Of a stretch of 64,000 nt of DNA, positions 8,552-16,900 are shown piece by piece. Each line of letters begins with the position of its first letter. Position 1 is the first letter of the stretch. The translations under genes and the position numbers were made by a program. Location of the stretch: contig CAXVYS010000013.1 in the NCBI GenBank assembly GCA_963422675.2, forward strand, positions 246,893 through 310,892, given 5' to 3'. This DNA is from UBA4416 sp963422675 (GTDB lineage: Bacteria > Bacteroidota > Bacteroidia > B-17B0 > Aurantibacillaceae). The notes under the pieces are model-generated. The model ran no database searches. It was not told the origin of the DNA and saw only the letters and a program-made list of their open reading frames with translations.

Positions 8552-10063
8552 TTGAACTTGGAAACCGAAGATAACATTATCACCCGTCAGTTATATCCTT
8601 ATCAGGAAGAGGCTGTAAATACCATTTTTAATAAACTTAAGGACGCTAAGCCAAATGAAAATATATTATTTCAATTGCCTACAGGCGGTGGTAAAACCAT
8701 TATTTTCTCTGAAATAGCCAAGCGCTACATTAATCATTTTAACCGTAAAGTTTTAATACTAACACATCGTATTGAGTTAAGTAAACAAACCTCCGGTGTG
8801 CTTGCCAGTATTGGTATCAAAAACAAGGTTATTAATTCCGAAGTAAAAGATCTTCCGCACCAAAGCGAATACCAGAGTTTTACAGCATTGGTGGAAACAT
8901 TAAATAACCGTTTACAAGAAGACGATCAGTTTCTGGAAGATATAGGGTTAGTAATTGTGGATGAGGCCCATTACAACTCTTTTCGTAAGATCTTTCATTA
9001 TTTTGAAAGCGTAAATATTTTAGGGGTTACTGCAACGCCTTTAAGCAGTAATAAAAAATTACCCCTTTATCAAACCTATAAAGAAATTATTGTTGGCGAA
9101 AGTATCCCTTCATTAATAGAACAAGGATTTTTAGCAGAGGGCATTACACATTCCAACGATGTGAATTTAAGTGGACTGAGAGTAGGTAATAATGGGGAGT
9201 TTACAACCGGATCTCACGAAATGCTCTATACCCAAACACTTATGCAGGGCAAGTTACTGGATGCTTACGAGGAAATTGGTAAAGGCACAAAAACCTTAAT
9301 TTTTAATGCCGGTATTTTAACCAGTATTGCGGTGTATAATATGTTTAAAGCAAAAGGCTATCCTGTAAAATACCTGGATAGTACCTTTAGTGAAAGAGAC
9401 AGGGCTGAAACCCTGGACTGGTTTAAACATACGAAAGATGGTATTTTAAGCTCAGTAAGTATTTTAACGACCGGTTTTGACGAGCCGGAAGTAGAAACCA
9501 TCATTTTAAACAGAGCTACTAAATCCTTAACCCTATACCATCAAATGATTGGTCGTGGATCGAGGGTTTTACCACATAAAAAACAGTTCCACATTGTTGA
9601 TTTAGGGAATAACTCCAGGCGTTTTAACCTATGGCAGTATCCTATTGATTGGAAACACGTATTTGTAGCCCCACATTTATATTTAGAGCAACGTTATAAA
9701 GACGAATGGGATTATGAGCTTGAAAATGACTATGAATTACCGGATGATATTAAATCAAGATTCCTTAACTCATCGGCAGAAGCCTTTATTGTGCGGGAAA
9801 GGTATTTACAATGTTTAAGAAAAGGTTTAAAACCTCAAAGTGTGTTGGATCAATCTCTGGATGATCATTTTGGTCGTATAAAGGATAATGCGGCCGATTT
9901 TGATGAAGCATTTGAACTCTTTGATCTGTTAAGTGAAGAAGTAAAATACAGGGTTAAGCAGTTTGCAAAATGCATTAACGCTACAAACAATTATACCGAT
10001 TATCAAACCCAAACTTACAGCAGTAAACTCCGAAGAAGGCTCATAGGCTGGTTTGTAGAATAG
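8552..10063 (+). CDS. DEAD/DEAH-type superfamily 2 helicase
   Basis: A 503-residue SF2 ATPase. A Q-like LYPYQEEAV (residues 15-23) precedes Walker A PTGGGKT (43-49), DEAH (137-140) and motif III VTATP (159-163). The second RecA domain carries LTTGFDEPEVETIIL and HQMIGRGSRV (motifs V and VI). It resembles UvrB/RAD25-like DEAD helicases such as YejH/RadD, acting on DNA or RNA in the cytoplasm. The start is TTG 8552 or the in-frame TTG 8558: an in-frame stop at 8537 and no ATG leave nothing better before the Q motif. The C-terminal ~110 residues are charged and not recognised. Confidence 0.85.
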   Translation: MNLETEDNIITRQLYPYQEEAVNTIFNKLKDAKPNENILFQLPTGGGKTIIFSEIAKRYINHFNRKVLILTHRIELSKQTSGVLASIGIKNKVINSEVKDLPHQSEYQSFTALVETLNNRLQEDDQFLEDIGLVIVDEAHYNSFRKIFHYFESVNILGVTATPLSSNKKLPLYQTYKEIIVGESIPSLIEQGFLAEGITHSNDVNLSGLRVGNNGEFTTGSHEMLYTQTLMQGKLLDAYEEIGKGTKTLIFNAGILTSIAVYNMFKAKGYPVKYLDSTFSERDRAETLDWFKHTKDGILSSVSILTTGFDEPEVETIILNRATKSLTLYHQMIGRGSRVLPHKKQFHIVDLGNNSRRFNLWQYPIDWKHVFVAPHLYLEQRYKDEWDYELENDYELPDDIKSRFLNSSAEAFIVRERYLQCLRKGLKPQSVLDQSLDDHFGRIKDNAADFDEAFELFDLLSEEVKYRVKQFAKCINATNNYTDYQTQTYSSKLRRRLIGWFVE

Positions 10064-10095
10064 TTTGTTTTTACATAGTATTTTCTGTAAATTTG
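10064..10095 (+). promoter_or_regulatory. Canonical Bacteroidota promoter of the MbnP-MbnH operon
   Basis: TTTG at 10064-10067, a 20-base spacer and TAAATTTG at 10088-10095 match the TTTG-N19-21-TAnnTTTG consensus. The -33 box overlaps the helicase stop codon. The start site would be about 10101, leaving a leader under 10 bases before ATG 10110. Confidence 0.75.
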
Positions 10096-10109
10096 AATAA
10101 AACTTTTTC

Positions 10110-10892
10110 ATGCGGGTTTCATGTCTTTTTATAATGGTAGGTGTCCTGTTTTTTTCGTGTAAAAAAACCACCGTTACGCCTCCGGAGGCTCTGCCTCCAA
10201 TACCGGCAAGTAGCACTACAGGTTTATCCCTGAGTATCAAAATTAACCATGTGGTAAATGGTACTCCGTTAGTATTGGGTGCTACCAGCTATACTACTGC
10301 AAGCAGCGACACATTTTCGGTAAATGCACTTAAATACTATTTTACCAATATCACCTTAACTAATCAAGCCGGAGAAGTTATTACCCTTCCCGAATCGTAT
10401 TATTTAATTGATCAGGGTGATTCTACCAGTAAGATCATTACTCTCCAAAATATCCCTGAGGGTGATTATGCCTCTATTTCTTTTATGATAGGGGTTGATT
10501 CTCACAGAAATACATCTGGTGCCCAAACAGGAGCCTTAGATCCTTTAAAAGGAATGTTTTGGGACTGGAATACCGGTTACATTATGGCAAAAATGGAAGG
10601 ATCTTCTCCGCAATCGGGGAGCACTACAAAAACACTTGCCTTTCACATTGGGGGTTACTCCGGTGTAAATAGTGGGGTAAGAACTGTTTCTCTTCCACTT
10701 CCTACGAGTGCTCATGTTCATCCGGCTCATCAGCCTAAAATTATTTTGTCGGCAGATCTGGCTAAATGGTTTTCTTCTGTTACTCCTATTTCTTTTGCTA
10801 CAACGTATTACGTTGCTACCATCAATACCAAGTCGAAATCCATTGCCGATAATTATGCAACCATGTTTGCGGTTACCTCAGTTATTAACTAA
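10110..10892 (+). CDS. mbnP: MbnP-like copper-associated lipoprotein
   Basis: A 260-residue predicted lipoprotein (signal peptide, lipidated Cys about 17 in LFFSCKK). It has the MbnP-family pattern: ALKYYFTNITL near the N-terminus, FMIGVDSHRN, GMFWDWNTGYIMAKMEG with W151 and W153, and a histidine cluster AHVHPAHQPK. In characterised systems MbnP binds copper after its partner MbnH converts a tryptophan to kynurenine; which tryptophan is modified here I cannot tell. The stop codon overlaps the start of the diheme gene by one base, so the two are translationally coupled. It acts outside the inner membrane. Confidence 0.85.
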   Translation: MRVSCLFIMVGVLFFSCKKTTVTPPEALPPIPASSTTGLSLSIKINHVVNGTPLVLGATSYTTASSDTFSVNALKYYFTNITLTNQAGEVITLPESYYLIDQGDSTSKIITLQNIPEGDYASISFMIGVDSHRNTSGAQTGALDPLKGMFWDWNTGYIMAKMEGSSPQSGSTTKTLAFHIGGYSGVNSGVRTVSLPLPTSAHVHPAHQPKIILSADLAKWFSSVTPISFATTYYVATINTKSKSIADNYATMFAVTSVIN

Positions 10893-11923
10893 TGAAGAAA
10901 ATCTTTTATATATTTTTCCCGCTTCTTGTTATTACTGCCTGTTCTGTAGACCCTGAAATAAAGCCGGATCTCCCCTTTGATGGTGTGAAAGAAATTATAC
11001 CCGACGGCTGGCCTACTCCTTACTATAATTTCAGCAACAACCCTATCACACCTGATAAATTTATCCTGGGTCGCTCATTGTTTTACGAACCATTATTTTC
11101 ATTGGATAATACCATTTCCTGTGGGTCGTGTCATCAGCAATTTGCGGCATTTGCACATAGTGGCCACCAGTTTAGCCATGGTGTAAATGGGTTATTGGGT
11201 AAACGGAATGCCCCTACCCTGCAAAACCTGACCTGGAATACCAGTTTTTTTCATGATGGTGGTGTCAATAACATCGAAGTATTTCCTCCTGCTCCTATTA
11301 CCAATCCTGTAGAAATGGATGAAACCTTGGCCAATGTGGTTCAAAAGATTAGCGCGAGTACGAAGTATAGGGATCTTTTCAGGAAAGCGTATGGTGATGA
11401 TACAGTTACCACACAACGAATGTTTAAAGCTATTGCCCAGTTTATGGGAACTATGTATTCCTATAACAGTAAATATGATAAAGTAAAACGAGGGGCTGAA
11501 ATGTTCACCGCACAGGAACAAAGCGGCTATGCTGTTTTTTCTCAAAAATGCGCTTCCTGCCATCAGGAACCCTTATTTTCAGATTATAAATTCAGAAATA
11601 ATGGTTTAAGTATTAATCCGGCTCTTAAGGATAGTGGCAGAACTCATATTACAGGTAATATAGCCGATCTGTATAAATTTAAAACGCCCTCCCTGAGGAA
11701 TGTGGAAGTTTCGGGACCTTACATGCATGATGGACGATACCAATCGTTAAACGACTGCCTGGATCATTACACGGGAAGTGTTGTCAGTAGTCCAACACTC
11801 GATCCTTCATTAAATGGAGGTATTTCTTTAAATACTCAGGAAAAAAGTGATATTATTGTATTTCTTAAAACATTAACCGATCACCAATTTTTAACAGATA
11901 AACGGTATTCCGAATCGAATTAA
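10892..11923 (+). CDS. mbnH: MbnH-like diheme cytochrome c peroxidase/MauG-family enzyme
   Basis: A 343-residue lipoprotein (LLVITAC, Cys about 17) of the bacterial cytochrome c peroxidase/MauG superfamily. Two c-type haem sites are visible, CGSCH at 77-81 and CASCH at 220-224, plus the conserved SLRNVEVSGPYMHDGR segment. The position directly after mbnP with a one-base overlap identifies it as MbnH, which oxidises the partner to form kynurenine; the family is otherwise often named cytochrome c peroxidase. It sits in the periplasm or on the outer face of a membrane. Both haem motifs are intact. Confidence 0.88.
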   Translation: MKKIFYIFFPLLVITACSVDPEIKPDLPFDGVKEIIPDGWPTPYYNFSNNPITPDKFILGRSLFYEPLFSLDNTISCGSCHQQFAAFAHSGHQFSHGVNGLLGKRNAPTLQNLTWNTSFFHDGGVNNIEVFPPAPITNPVEMDETLANVVQKISASTKYRDLFRKAYGDDTVTTQRMFKAIAQFMGTMYSYNSKYDKVKRGAEMFTAQEQSGYAVFSQKCASCHQEPLFSDYKFRNNGLSINPALKDSGRTHITGNIADLYKFKTPSLRNVEVSGPYMHDGRYQSLNDCLDHYTGSVVSSPTLDPSLNGGISLNTQEKSDIIVFLKTLTDHQFLTDKRYSESN

Positions 11924-11966
11924 TAACCGGAATTCAACTAAATTTAAAACACTAAAAAATAAAGAC

Positions 11967-12344
11967 ATGAAAACATTTATAAAACTTTCATTAATCATAG
12001 CTTTAGCGGTTAACTTTTCGGGCTGCAAAAAAAATCAGTTGGGTGGTAAAGCTTCAGTAAAAGGAGTTGTATCTCACCATGGCAAAGCAATTGCCGATGC
12101 TTATGTATACATCAAATTTAAAGCAACGGAGTTTCCGGGCGACGATTACAAAAAGTATGATACCTATGTAAAAACCGATGCCAACGGAAATTATTCTATT
12201 GCTTTATACAAAGGCAGCTATTACTTATATGCCAGCGGCTATGATTTAGCCATTCCCTACCCTTTTATTGTAAAAGGCGGATTATCTTTTTCTATCAGAA
12301 ATAAAGAAAATCTGACTAAAGATATAGCAGTAAGTGAGGAATAA
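11967..12344 (+). CDS. Small lipoprotein with a carboxypeptidase-regulatory-like domain
   Basis: A 125-residue lipoprotein (VNFSGC, Cys 20). After the lipobox, ASVKGVVSHHGKAIADAYVYIKF followed by DTYVKTDANGNYSIALYKGSYYLYASG is a carboxypeptidase regulatory-like beta-sandwich. It lies 43 bases after mbnH with no terminator between, so it is probably the third gene of that operon. Its function is unknown; a binding or assembly partner of MbnP/MbnH is only a guess. Confidence 0.72.
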   Translation: MKTFIKLSLIIALAVNFSGCKKNQLGGKASVKGVVSHHGKAIADAYVYIKFKATEFPGDDYKKYDTYVKTDANGNYSIALYKGSYYLYASGYDLAIPYPFIVKGGLSFSIRNKENLTKDIAVSEE

Positions 12345-12402
12345 TTTATTATATAATTAGCTATCAATTCATTATATTTTTTAATAACAAAATAATTTTA
12401 TT

Positions 12403-12410
12403 TATCTTCG
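12403..12410 (+). promoter_or_regulatory. -7 box for the TPR-protein gene
   Basis: TATCTTCG, 25 bases before the ATG at 12436; the same octamer as the prfA box. Confidence 0.42.
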
Positions 12411-12435
12411 CAACTCAAAAAATTTAAAAGCAACC

Positions 12436-13194
12436 ATGTCAGAAGAAACAATACAAAAAGAACAAGCGGAAATTGTTGAACCAATTGCATCGAAAAAAGA
12501 AAAAAAATCATCTTCTGGTAATTTAGATTTAGCAGGCGTAGAATTTTTTTACGAAAAAAACAAAAAAGCAATTACCTATGGTGGTGGAGCTTTATTAGCT
12601 ATTGTAGCGATCTTCTCTTTTTATAAATTTTACTGGCTTCCCGGTCAGGAAAAAGAAGCAACTAACGAGTTGTTCTTTGCTCAATCTTATTTCGAAAAAG
12701 ACAGTTTTAACGTTGCATTAAATGGTGGTGTAAACATCCAAACTGCTGAAGGCCCTAAAGTAATGATGGGATTTACAGAACTAGCGGATAATTTCTCTTC
12801 TACTAAAACCGGTAATTTATCTAATTATTATGCAGGTATCTGTTTATTAAGAACCGGTAAATACAAGGAAGCGATTGATTACCTTGAAAAATTTGACGGT
12901 AACGATGAAATGCTTGCCCCTGTTGCTATTGGTGCAATCGGTGATGCTAATATGGAATTAAATAATGTAGATGAAGCGATTAAATTTTATTTAAAAGCAG
13001 CAGAAAAATCTACAAATGCCTTTACTACTCCTATTTATTTGAAAAAAGCTGCTTTTGCTTATGAGCAAAAAGCAAACTATACAGAGGCTTTAGCTACTTA
13101 CGAGCGTTTAAAAAGCGAATATGGTAAAAGTTCAGAGGCACGTGAAGTTGACAAATACATTGCAAGAGTAAAAGTATTGGGAAATATTCAATAG
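12436..13194 (+). CDS. Membrane-anchored tetratricopeptide-repeat protein
   Basis: A 252-residue protein with a charged N-terminal tail, one membrane helix (about residues 45-67) and a C-terminal helical region whose YYAGICLLRTGKYKEAIDYLEKF and later repeats fit TPR units. It resembles the YfgM-like or TPR proteins that sit upstream of ribH in many Bacteroidota. It probably scaffolds envelope proteins; partners are unknown. A hairpin terminator at 13215 separates it from ribH. Confidence 0.78.
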   Translation: MSEETIQKEQAEIVEPIASKKEKKSSSGNLDLAGVEFFYEKNKKAITYGGGALLAIVAIFSFYKFYWLPGQEKEATNELFFAQSYFEKDSFNVALNGGVNIQTAEGPKVMMGFTELADNFSSTKTGNLSNYYAGICLLRTGKYKEAIDYLEKFDGNDEMLAPVAIGAIGDANMELNNVDEAIKFYLKAAEKSTNAFTTPIYLKKAAFAYEQKANYTEALATYERLKSEYGKSSEAREVDKYIARVKVLGNIQ

Positions 13195-13214
13195 AACTTA
13201 ATGATCGGTAATTT

Positions 13215-13240
13215 AAAAGGTGATATTAATCACCTTTTTT
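13215..13240 (+). terminator. Rho-independent terminator after the TPR gene
   Basis: Perfect ten-base stem AAAAGGTGAT/ATCACCTTTT with an ATTA loop and a T run. It ends 20 bases before ribH, so ribH is either expressed by readthrough or has its own promoter. Confidence 0.85.
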
Positions 13241-13260
13241 TATTTAAAACATAATTTAAT

Positions 13261-13776
13261 ATGGCAAGCGAATTAAAAAACCTCTCCACATTTGAAGGAA
13301 CAGACATACCGGATGCGTCCGATATGAAATTTGGGATTGTTTGGGCTGAATGGAATCATAAAGTAACCCATGCCTTGATGCAGGGCGCTTATGATACTTT
13401 ATTGAAACATGGGGCTAAGAAAGAGTCCATTGTGGTTAAAACAGTACCAGGTGCTTTTGAATTAACCTTAGGCGGCCAGTATTTGGCTGAATATAGTGCT
13501 GTGGATGCCGTTATATGCATTGGTTGTGTAATACAGGGTGACACAAAACATTTTGATTTTATTTGTGATGCTGTTGCTAAAGGTATTACCGATTTAAACA
13601 TCAAGCATAATATCCCTTTTATATTTGGAGTGCTTACACCTAATACCCAGGAGCAAGCCGAAGACAGAGCCGGTGGAAAGCACGGTAATAAAGGAGATGA
13701 AGCCGCAGTGACTGCTATTAAAATGCTTGGATTAAAAAACAGCTTTAATGCCGGTAAAGGAAAAATCGGGTATTAG
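13261..13776 (+). CDS. ribH: 6,7-dimethyl-8-ribityllumazine synthase
   Basis: A 171-residue lumazine synthase, the penultimate step of riboflavin synthesis, condensing 5-amino-6-ribitylaminouracil with dihydroxybutanone phosphate. GIVWAEWNHKVTHALM, TVPGAFELTLGG, CIGCVIQGDTKHFDFIC and FGVLTPNTQEQAEDRAGGK are all present, including the catalytic histidine in the DTKHFDF segment. Length is normal for the icosahedral-forming family. Its end overlaps the convergent minus-strand gene by four bases. Confidence 0.95.
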   Translation: MASELKNLSTFEGTDIPDASDMKFGIVWAEWNHKVTHALMQGAYDTLLKHGAKKESIVVKTVPGAFELTLGGQYLAEYSAVDAVICIGCVIQGDTKHFDFICDAVAKGITDLNIKHNIPFIFGVLTPNTQEQAEDRAGGKHGNKGDEAAVTAIKMLGLKNSFNAGKGKIGY

Positions 13777-14624
13777 AACATTACTCCCATCGTCATGGTT
13801 AACTGCCCGGTAAAAAAGTGATGGTGAGCTTCTCCATTGCCTTTACCCAATACTAATACATGGCGATAATCGGCGTAAGAACCTTTTCCCATAAATTCAA
13901 AAACACCATATTTAAGGAATTCAACCCTTATACCTGCTTCAACTCCCACGATCCAGCCGGCAATGTGCCAGTTGTTGTTTAAACGGGTTCCCATAATGGC
14001 AATTTCTGTTCTCGGATAAACAATTCCTGCTCCCGGTTTTGTTACCAGCCCTACATTAAACCGTTTCGACGGGTTATATACTTTCCAGCGTTTTACAAAG
14101 TTAAGCATCCAGAAATTTGCTCCATCGGTGTGCTCAAAATGCATAAATGTATTAGGATCCATAATAGTATCCTTATCTACGTAAGTTCCGTTAAATGTCC
14201 CTTTTACACGTACTTTCTGGTAATCATCTACCACATATTTTGCATGATCATAATTTAACTCTATCCCAAAATCATGTTTATTATTAAAATAATACCCACC
14301 TCTTACAACAAACTGAGGAATGGTAATATTAACCACATCTTTAATTTTATCAAAATCGGGTCTATCGGTAGCTTTAGCGTCATATATTGTAAAATCGTAA
14401 TCGTGGTAACGACCAGTGGCAGGGTAATATTTGTTTGAATGATCGGACATGTGAATGTCGCTTTTGCTGTAGGTAGCTCTTGTATAGCCAAACATTGCAT
14501 AAAACTTACCTTTTCTTTTAGTTGATGAAGAAGTTAGGGTTGCTGTACTGGCAACTTCTGTTTGGGCTAAACACAGGATGTTACTAAAGAGTATACATGC
14601 TAAAATGGCGGAGCGAATGATCAT
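13773..14624 (-). CDS. Outer-membrane beta-barrel protein, unknown function
   Basis: A 283-residue protein with a cleavable signal peptide (about residues 1-21, ending in LAQ). The rest is aromatic and glycine-rich, alternating, and ends in LTMTMGVMF; a terminal phenylalanine is typical of outer-membrane barrels. I do not recognise a family. Its ATG overlaps the tsaE stop (ATGA, four bases), so it is co-translated with tsaE. The function is unknown. Confidence 0.68.
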   Translation of the reverse strand: MIIRSAILACILFSNILCLAQTEVASTATLTSSSTKRKGKFYAMFGYTRATYSKSDIHMSDHSNKYYPATGRYHDYDFTIYDAKATDRPDFDKIKDVVNITIPQFVVRGGYYFNNKHDFGIELNYDHAKYVVDDYQKVRVKGTFNGTYVDKDTIMDPNTFMHFEHTDGANFWMLNFVKRWKVYNPSKRFNVGLVTKPGAGIVYPRTEIAIMGTRLNNNWHIAGWIVGVEAGIRVEFLKYGVFEFMGKGSYADYRHVLVLGKGNGEAHHHFFTGQLTMTMGVMF

Positions 14625-15049
14625 GTTGAAGAAATAATTTCGGCGTAAATGTAACGAATATTTTTATTTAGCTCAATGCTAACTTTCACATACGATTCAA
14701 TAAACGGAAACGCCAGCTCAGGCCATTCAATAAACACATAATTGTTAAATGAAAGGTATTCCTCAAAGCCCATATCCAACAGTTCCGACGAATCTTTTAA
14801 ACGGTACAGATCGAAATGAAATACCTTTTTACCGGAATCCGTTCTATACTCATTTACAATGGAATAGGTTGGGCTACTCATCGTATCAATTACTCCGAGG
14901 CTCTTGCACAATGCCTTAATAAAAGTGGTTTTTCCGGCCCCCATAGGAGCATCAAATACAATAATGTGTTCTTTCCCTGCAAAATCAATCAAGGCTTTTG
15001 CTGCTTGCGCATGGGACGCACTATCAGAAATATCTAGTTTTAAAGGCAT
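14621..15049 (-). CDS. tsaE: tRNA threonylcarbamoyladenosine biosynthesis ATPase TsaE
   Basis: A 142-residue P-loop ATPase of the TsaB-TsaD-TsaE complex that makes t6A37 in ANN-decoding tRNAs. Walker A is APMGAGKTT (G37-T42), followed by SSPTYSIVNEY and FHFDLYRLKD, both family hallmarks, and a late FIEWPE. Length is typical. Its ATG directly follows a TGA at 15050-15052 that ends the upstream WG-repeat gene in the frame-restored reading. Confidence 0.93.
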   Translation of the reverse strand: MPLKLDISDSASHAQAAKALIDFAGKEHIIVFDAPMGAGKTTFIKALCKSLGVIDTMSSPTYSIVNEYRTDSGKKVFHFDLYRLKDSSELLDMGFEEYLSFNNYVFIEWPELAFPFIESYVKVSIELNKNIRYIYAEIISST

Positions 15050-15989
15050 TCAGAGTTCAAAAATACTGTAAATATTATGGTTGTAAGCTTCCTTATCTAT
15101 TTTTTGTTTTTTAAACGTTTCCAGGTCTACCAAATACCACTCGTTTTTATGAATGATGAGGGCTTTATGATGCTTTAAATAGTAAAACAACTCTCCTTCT
15201 ACCCCATACGAATCTTTTTTTTGCGGTATTTTCGATCATATAAAGTACTTTAGGTTCAAAAAGCTTTGAAACATGTATATTTCCTGATGAAAATTCAATA
15301 TGATTTTTGTTGGTATAAATGATATTACCATGATAATCAAACACATCATCGCTCAATTTTACTCCAAATACAGCGCTGCAGCAGTAAATCACACTGTCTT
15401 CGGTATTGATCTCAATATGTTTATTTTCACATTTAATAATTGTTTTTCCGGTAGAATCAATCAATCCTTTTGCCCGCTTAACATCATTATACCGTTTAAT
15501 ATCACTTTCGGTAATAAAAAACTGCTCTAATGGGCTGTTATAAATATTTTCAAAACCAGCAGTAAGCTGTTTACCGTTTTTACGAAACAGGTAAACCTTA
15601 TTATGAAACAGGATTTTAAACCAGTGAGAATTATTGATATAATTACCACTCAGCTCTTCCTGGTTAGGAAAAACGAAGGCACTATCAATGGATTGTGAGG
15701 ACTTTAACTTTATTTTTTGATTTTGTGGATTGATAAAGTAATAATCAATCGTAGGTATTTCGGCTCCGGTTAATGGATTTATACCTGTCACCAAGAGGTT
15801 CCGGTTCCCTGTCATCGCAATTTGGTTTGTTTCATCAAACGTAAAAGCAGTATCGTATTCCGGTTTTATAATTATTGAATTTCCTATTTTATAGCCCCAT
15901 TTATGATTAAGTTTAAAAGGAGTTAATGTTTGGGCTTTTGTCATAAAACCAACTAAACATGTACTGACTATAAATAGAGAAAATTTAAT
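15050..15989 (-). CDS. Secreted WG-repeat protein, frameshifted and without a standard start codon
   Basis: As read, the main frame runs from ATG 15944 to a stop at 15165 (259 residues), but both ends look wrong. Upstream, in frame, a signal-peptide-like stretch (KFSLFIVSTCLVGFMTKAQ) runs back to an ATT codon at 15989, with a stop just beyond. At the 3' end a run of eight As (15215-15222) shifts the frame: with seven As the reading continues through about 55 more codons (SYGVEGELFYYLKHHK ... YSIFEL) to TGA 15050, abutting tsaE. The restored length is 312 residues. The N-terminal half has WG-type repeats (LNHKWGYKIGNSIIIKPEY). It is either a decaying gene, slippage-dependent, or a sequence error. 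Confidence 0.65.
15215..15222 (-). other. A8 run at the probable frameshift site
   Basis: Eight As on the coding (minus) strand. Removal of one joins the two open frames exactly: the distance from the ATT at 15989 to the TGA at 15050 becomes a multiple of three. Confidence 0.7.
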
Positions 15990-16023
15990 ACGTTAAGGTT
16001 ATAGGTGCGCTAAATTAATAATT

Positions 16024-16434
16024 TTATTGTAGTACTACCCCTTTAAACCGTATATTTTGCTTTGCCTTTTTAGCATTCGATAAAATTTCTACTATCCTAT
16101 CCTGCCTGTCGTAAGTTGATTTTGTATCGAAATACACCGTTATGGTATCCATTTGGTTTGGCTTTACTTCATACTTGGGATATTCCACAGTAGTACAGGA
16201 ACATTCTGCTTTAGCTTCATAAATATCCAGCGGTAGGTTGCCCGTATTGGTAAATACAAATTCAACTTTTACAATTTCTCCTTTTTTTACAAACCCAAAG
16301 CTCTTTTTAGCATTCTTAAACTTTAGTTGTGGCTGGGCATAAGTATACATTGCCCCTATTAAAAAAAGGCTGAAACAAAAAACCCTTCCATTTCTGAAAG
16401 GGTTTTTAAAAATTGTATTTAAATTATTTACCAT
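16024..16434 (-). CDS. Secreted DUF1573 protein, third of three in tandem
   Basis: A 136-residue protein with a basic N-terminus, a hydrophobic core and an AQ cleavage site (about residues 17-34). The DUF1573 Ig-like fold follows, with a CSCTT motif (AECSCTTVEYP) and an FVFTNTGNLPL core. The family is HYDIN/ASPM-like, with unknown function in Bacteroidota envelopes. Its start overlaps the end of the previous DUF1573 gene by 11 bases, and a perfect 10-base terminator stem lies inside its first 20 codons, so expression may be reduced. No in-frame downstream ATG gives a better signal peptide. Confidence 0.72.
   Translation of the reverse strand: MVNNLNTIFKNPFRNGRVFCFSLFLIGAMYTYAQPQLKFKNAKKSFGFVKKGEIVKVEFVFTNTGNLPLDIYEAKAECSCTTVEYPKYEVKPNQMDTITVYFDTKSTYDRQDRIVEILSNAKKAKQNIRFKGVVLQ
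16378..16407 (-). terminator. Terminator hairpin after the middle DUF1573 gene, inside the start of the next
   Basis: AAAAACCCTT and AAGGGTTTTT form a perfect ten-base stem with a ten-base loop, and a T run follows on the minus strand. It starts 17 bases past the stop at 16424 and covers codons about 10-19 of the 16434 gene. Confidence 0.75.
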
Positions 16435-16873
16435 CCGGTGCAGGAGCTGCAGGTGCGGCTTCTACAACACCTTTAATTTTCACTACAACACTTGGTAATT
16501 TAGAGTTTGAAGTAACGGTTACGTTTTTTTCAAACGGACCAGGACGTTTAGTATCGTATTTTACTCTGATAACTGCTGATTTACCCGGTAAAATTGGTTC
16601 TTGCGGCCAACCTGGTTTTCCATCAATCGTTGTAGAAGTACAACCACATTGCCCTTGTACATTTGTAATGGTTAAAGGAGATTTACCAATGTTTTTCACT
16701 TTAAATTCTCTTACACCGTTTCCATCAAATTTTACAGTTCCGTAGTCTAAAACCTCCGATTCAAATTTCATTTCAGGTGCATTAGGATCAACAGAGGGAA
16801 CAGTTGATTCCTGAGCGTTTGCAGCATATCCTAAACCTAAGAATAATGCAATAACAGCTAGTACTTTTTTCAT
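16424..16873 (-). CDS. Secreted DUF1573 protein, middle of three
   Basis: A 149-residue protein with signal peptide MKKVLAVIALFLGLGYAANAQ. The DUF1573 domain follows, including LDYGTVKFDGNGVREFKVKN and QCGCTST, ending in a Pro/Ala-rich tail (EAAPAAPAPDGK). It lies 27 bases after the stop of the first DUF1573 gene, same strand, with no terminator between. Function unknown; export to the periplasm or cell surface is inferred. Confidence 0.82.
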   Translation of the reverse strand: MKKVLAVIALFLGLGYAANAQESTVPSVDPNAPEMKFESEVLDYGTVKFDGNGVREFKVKNIGKSPLTITNVQGQCGCTSTTIDGKPGWPQEPILPGKSAVIRVKYDTKRPGPFEKNVTVTSNSKLPSVVVKIKGVVEAAPAAPAPDGK

Positions 16874-16900
16874 ATGATATTTACTATTTAGTTAAATAAT

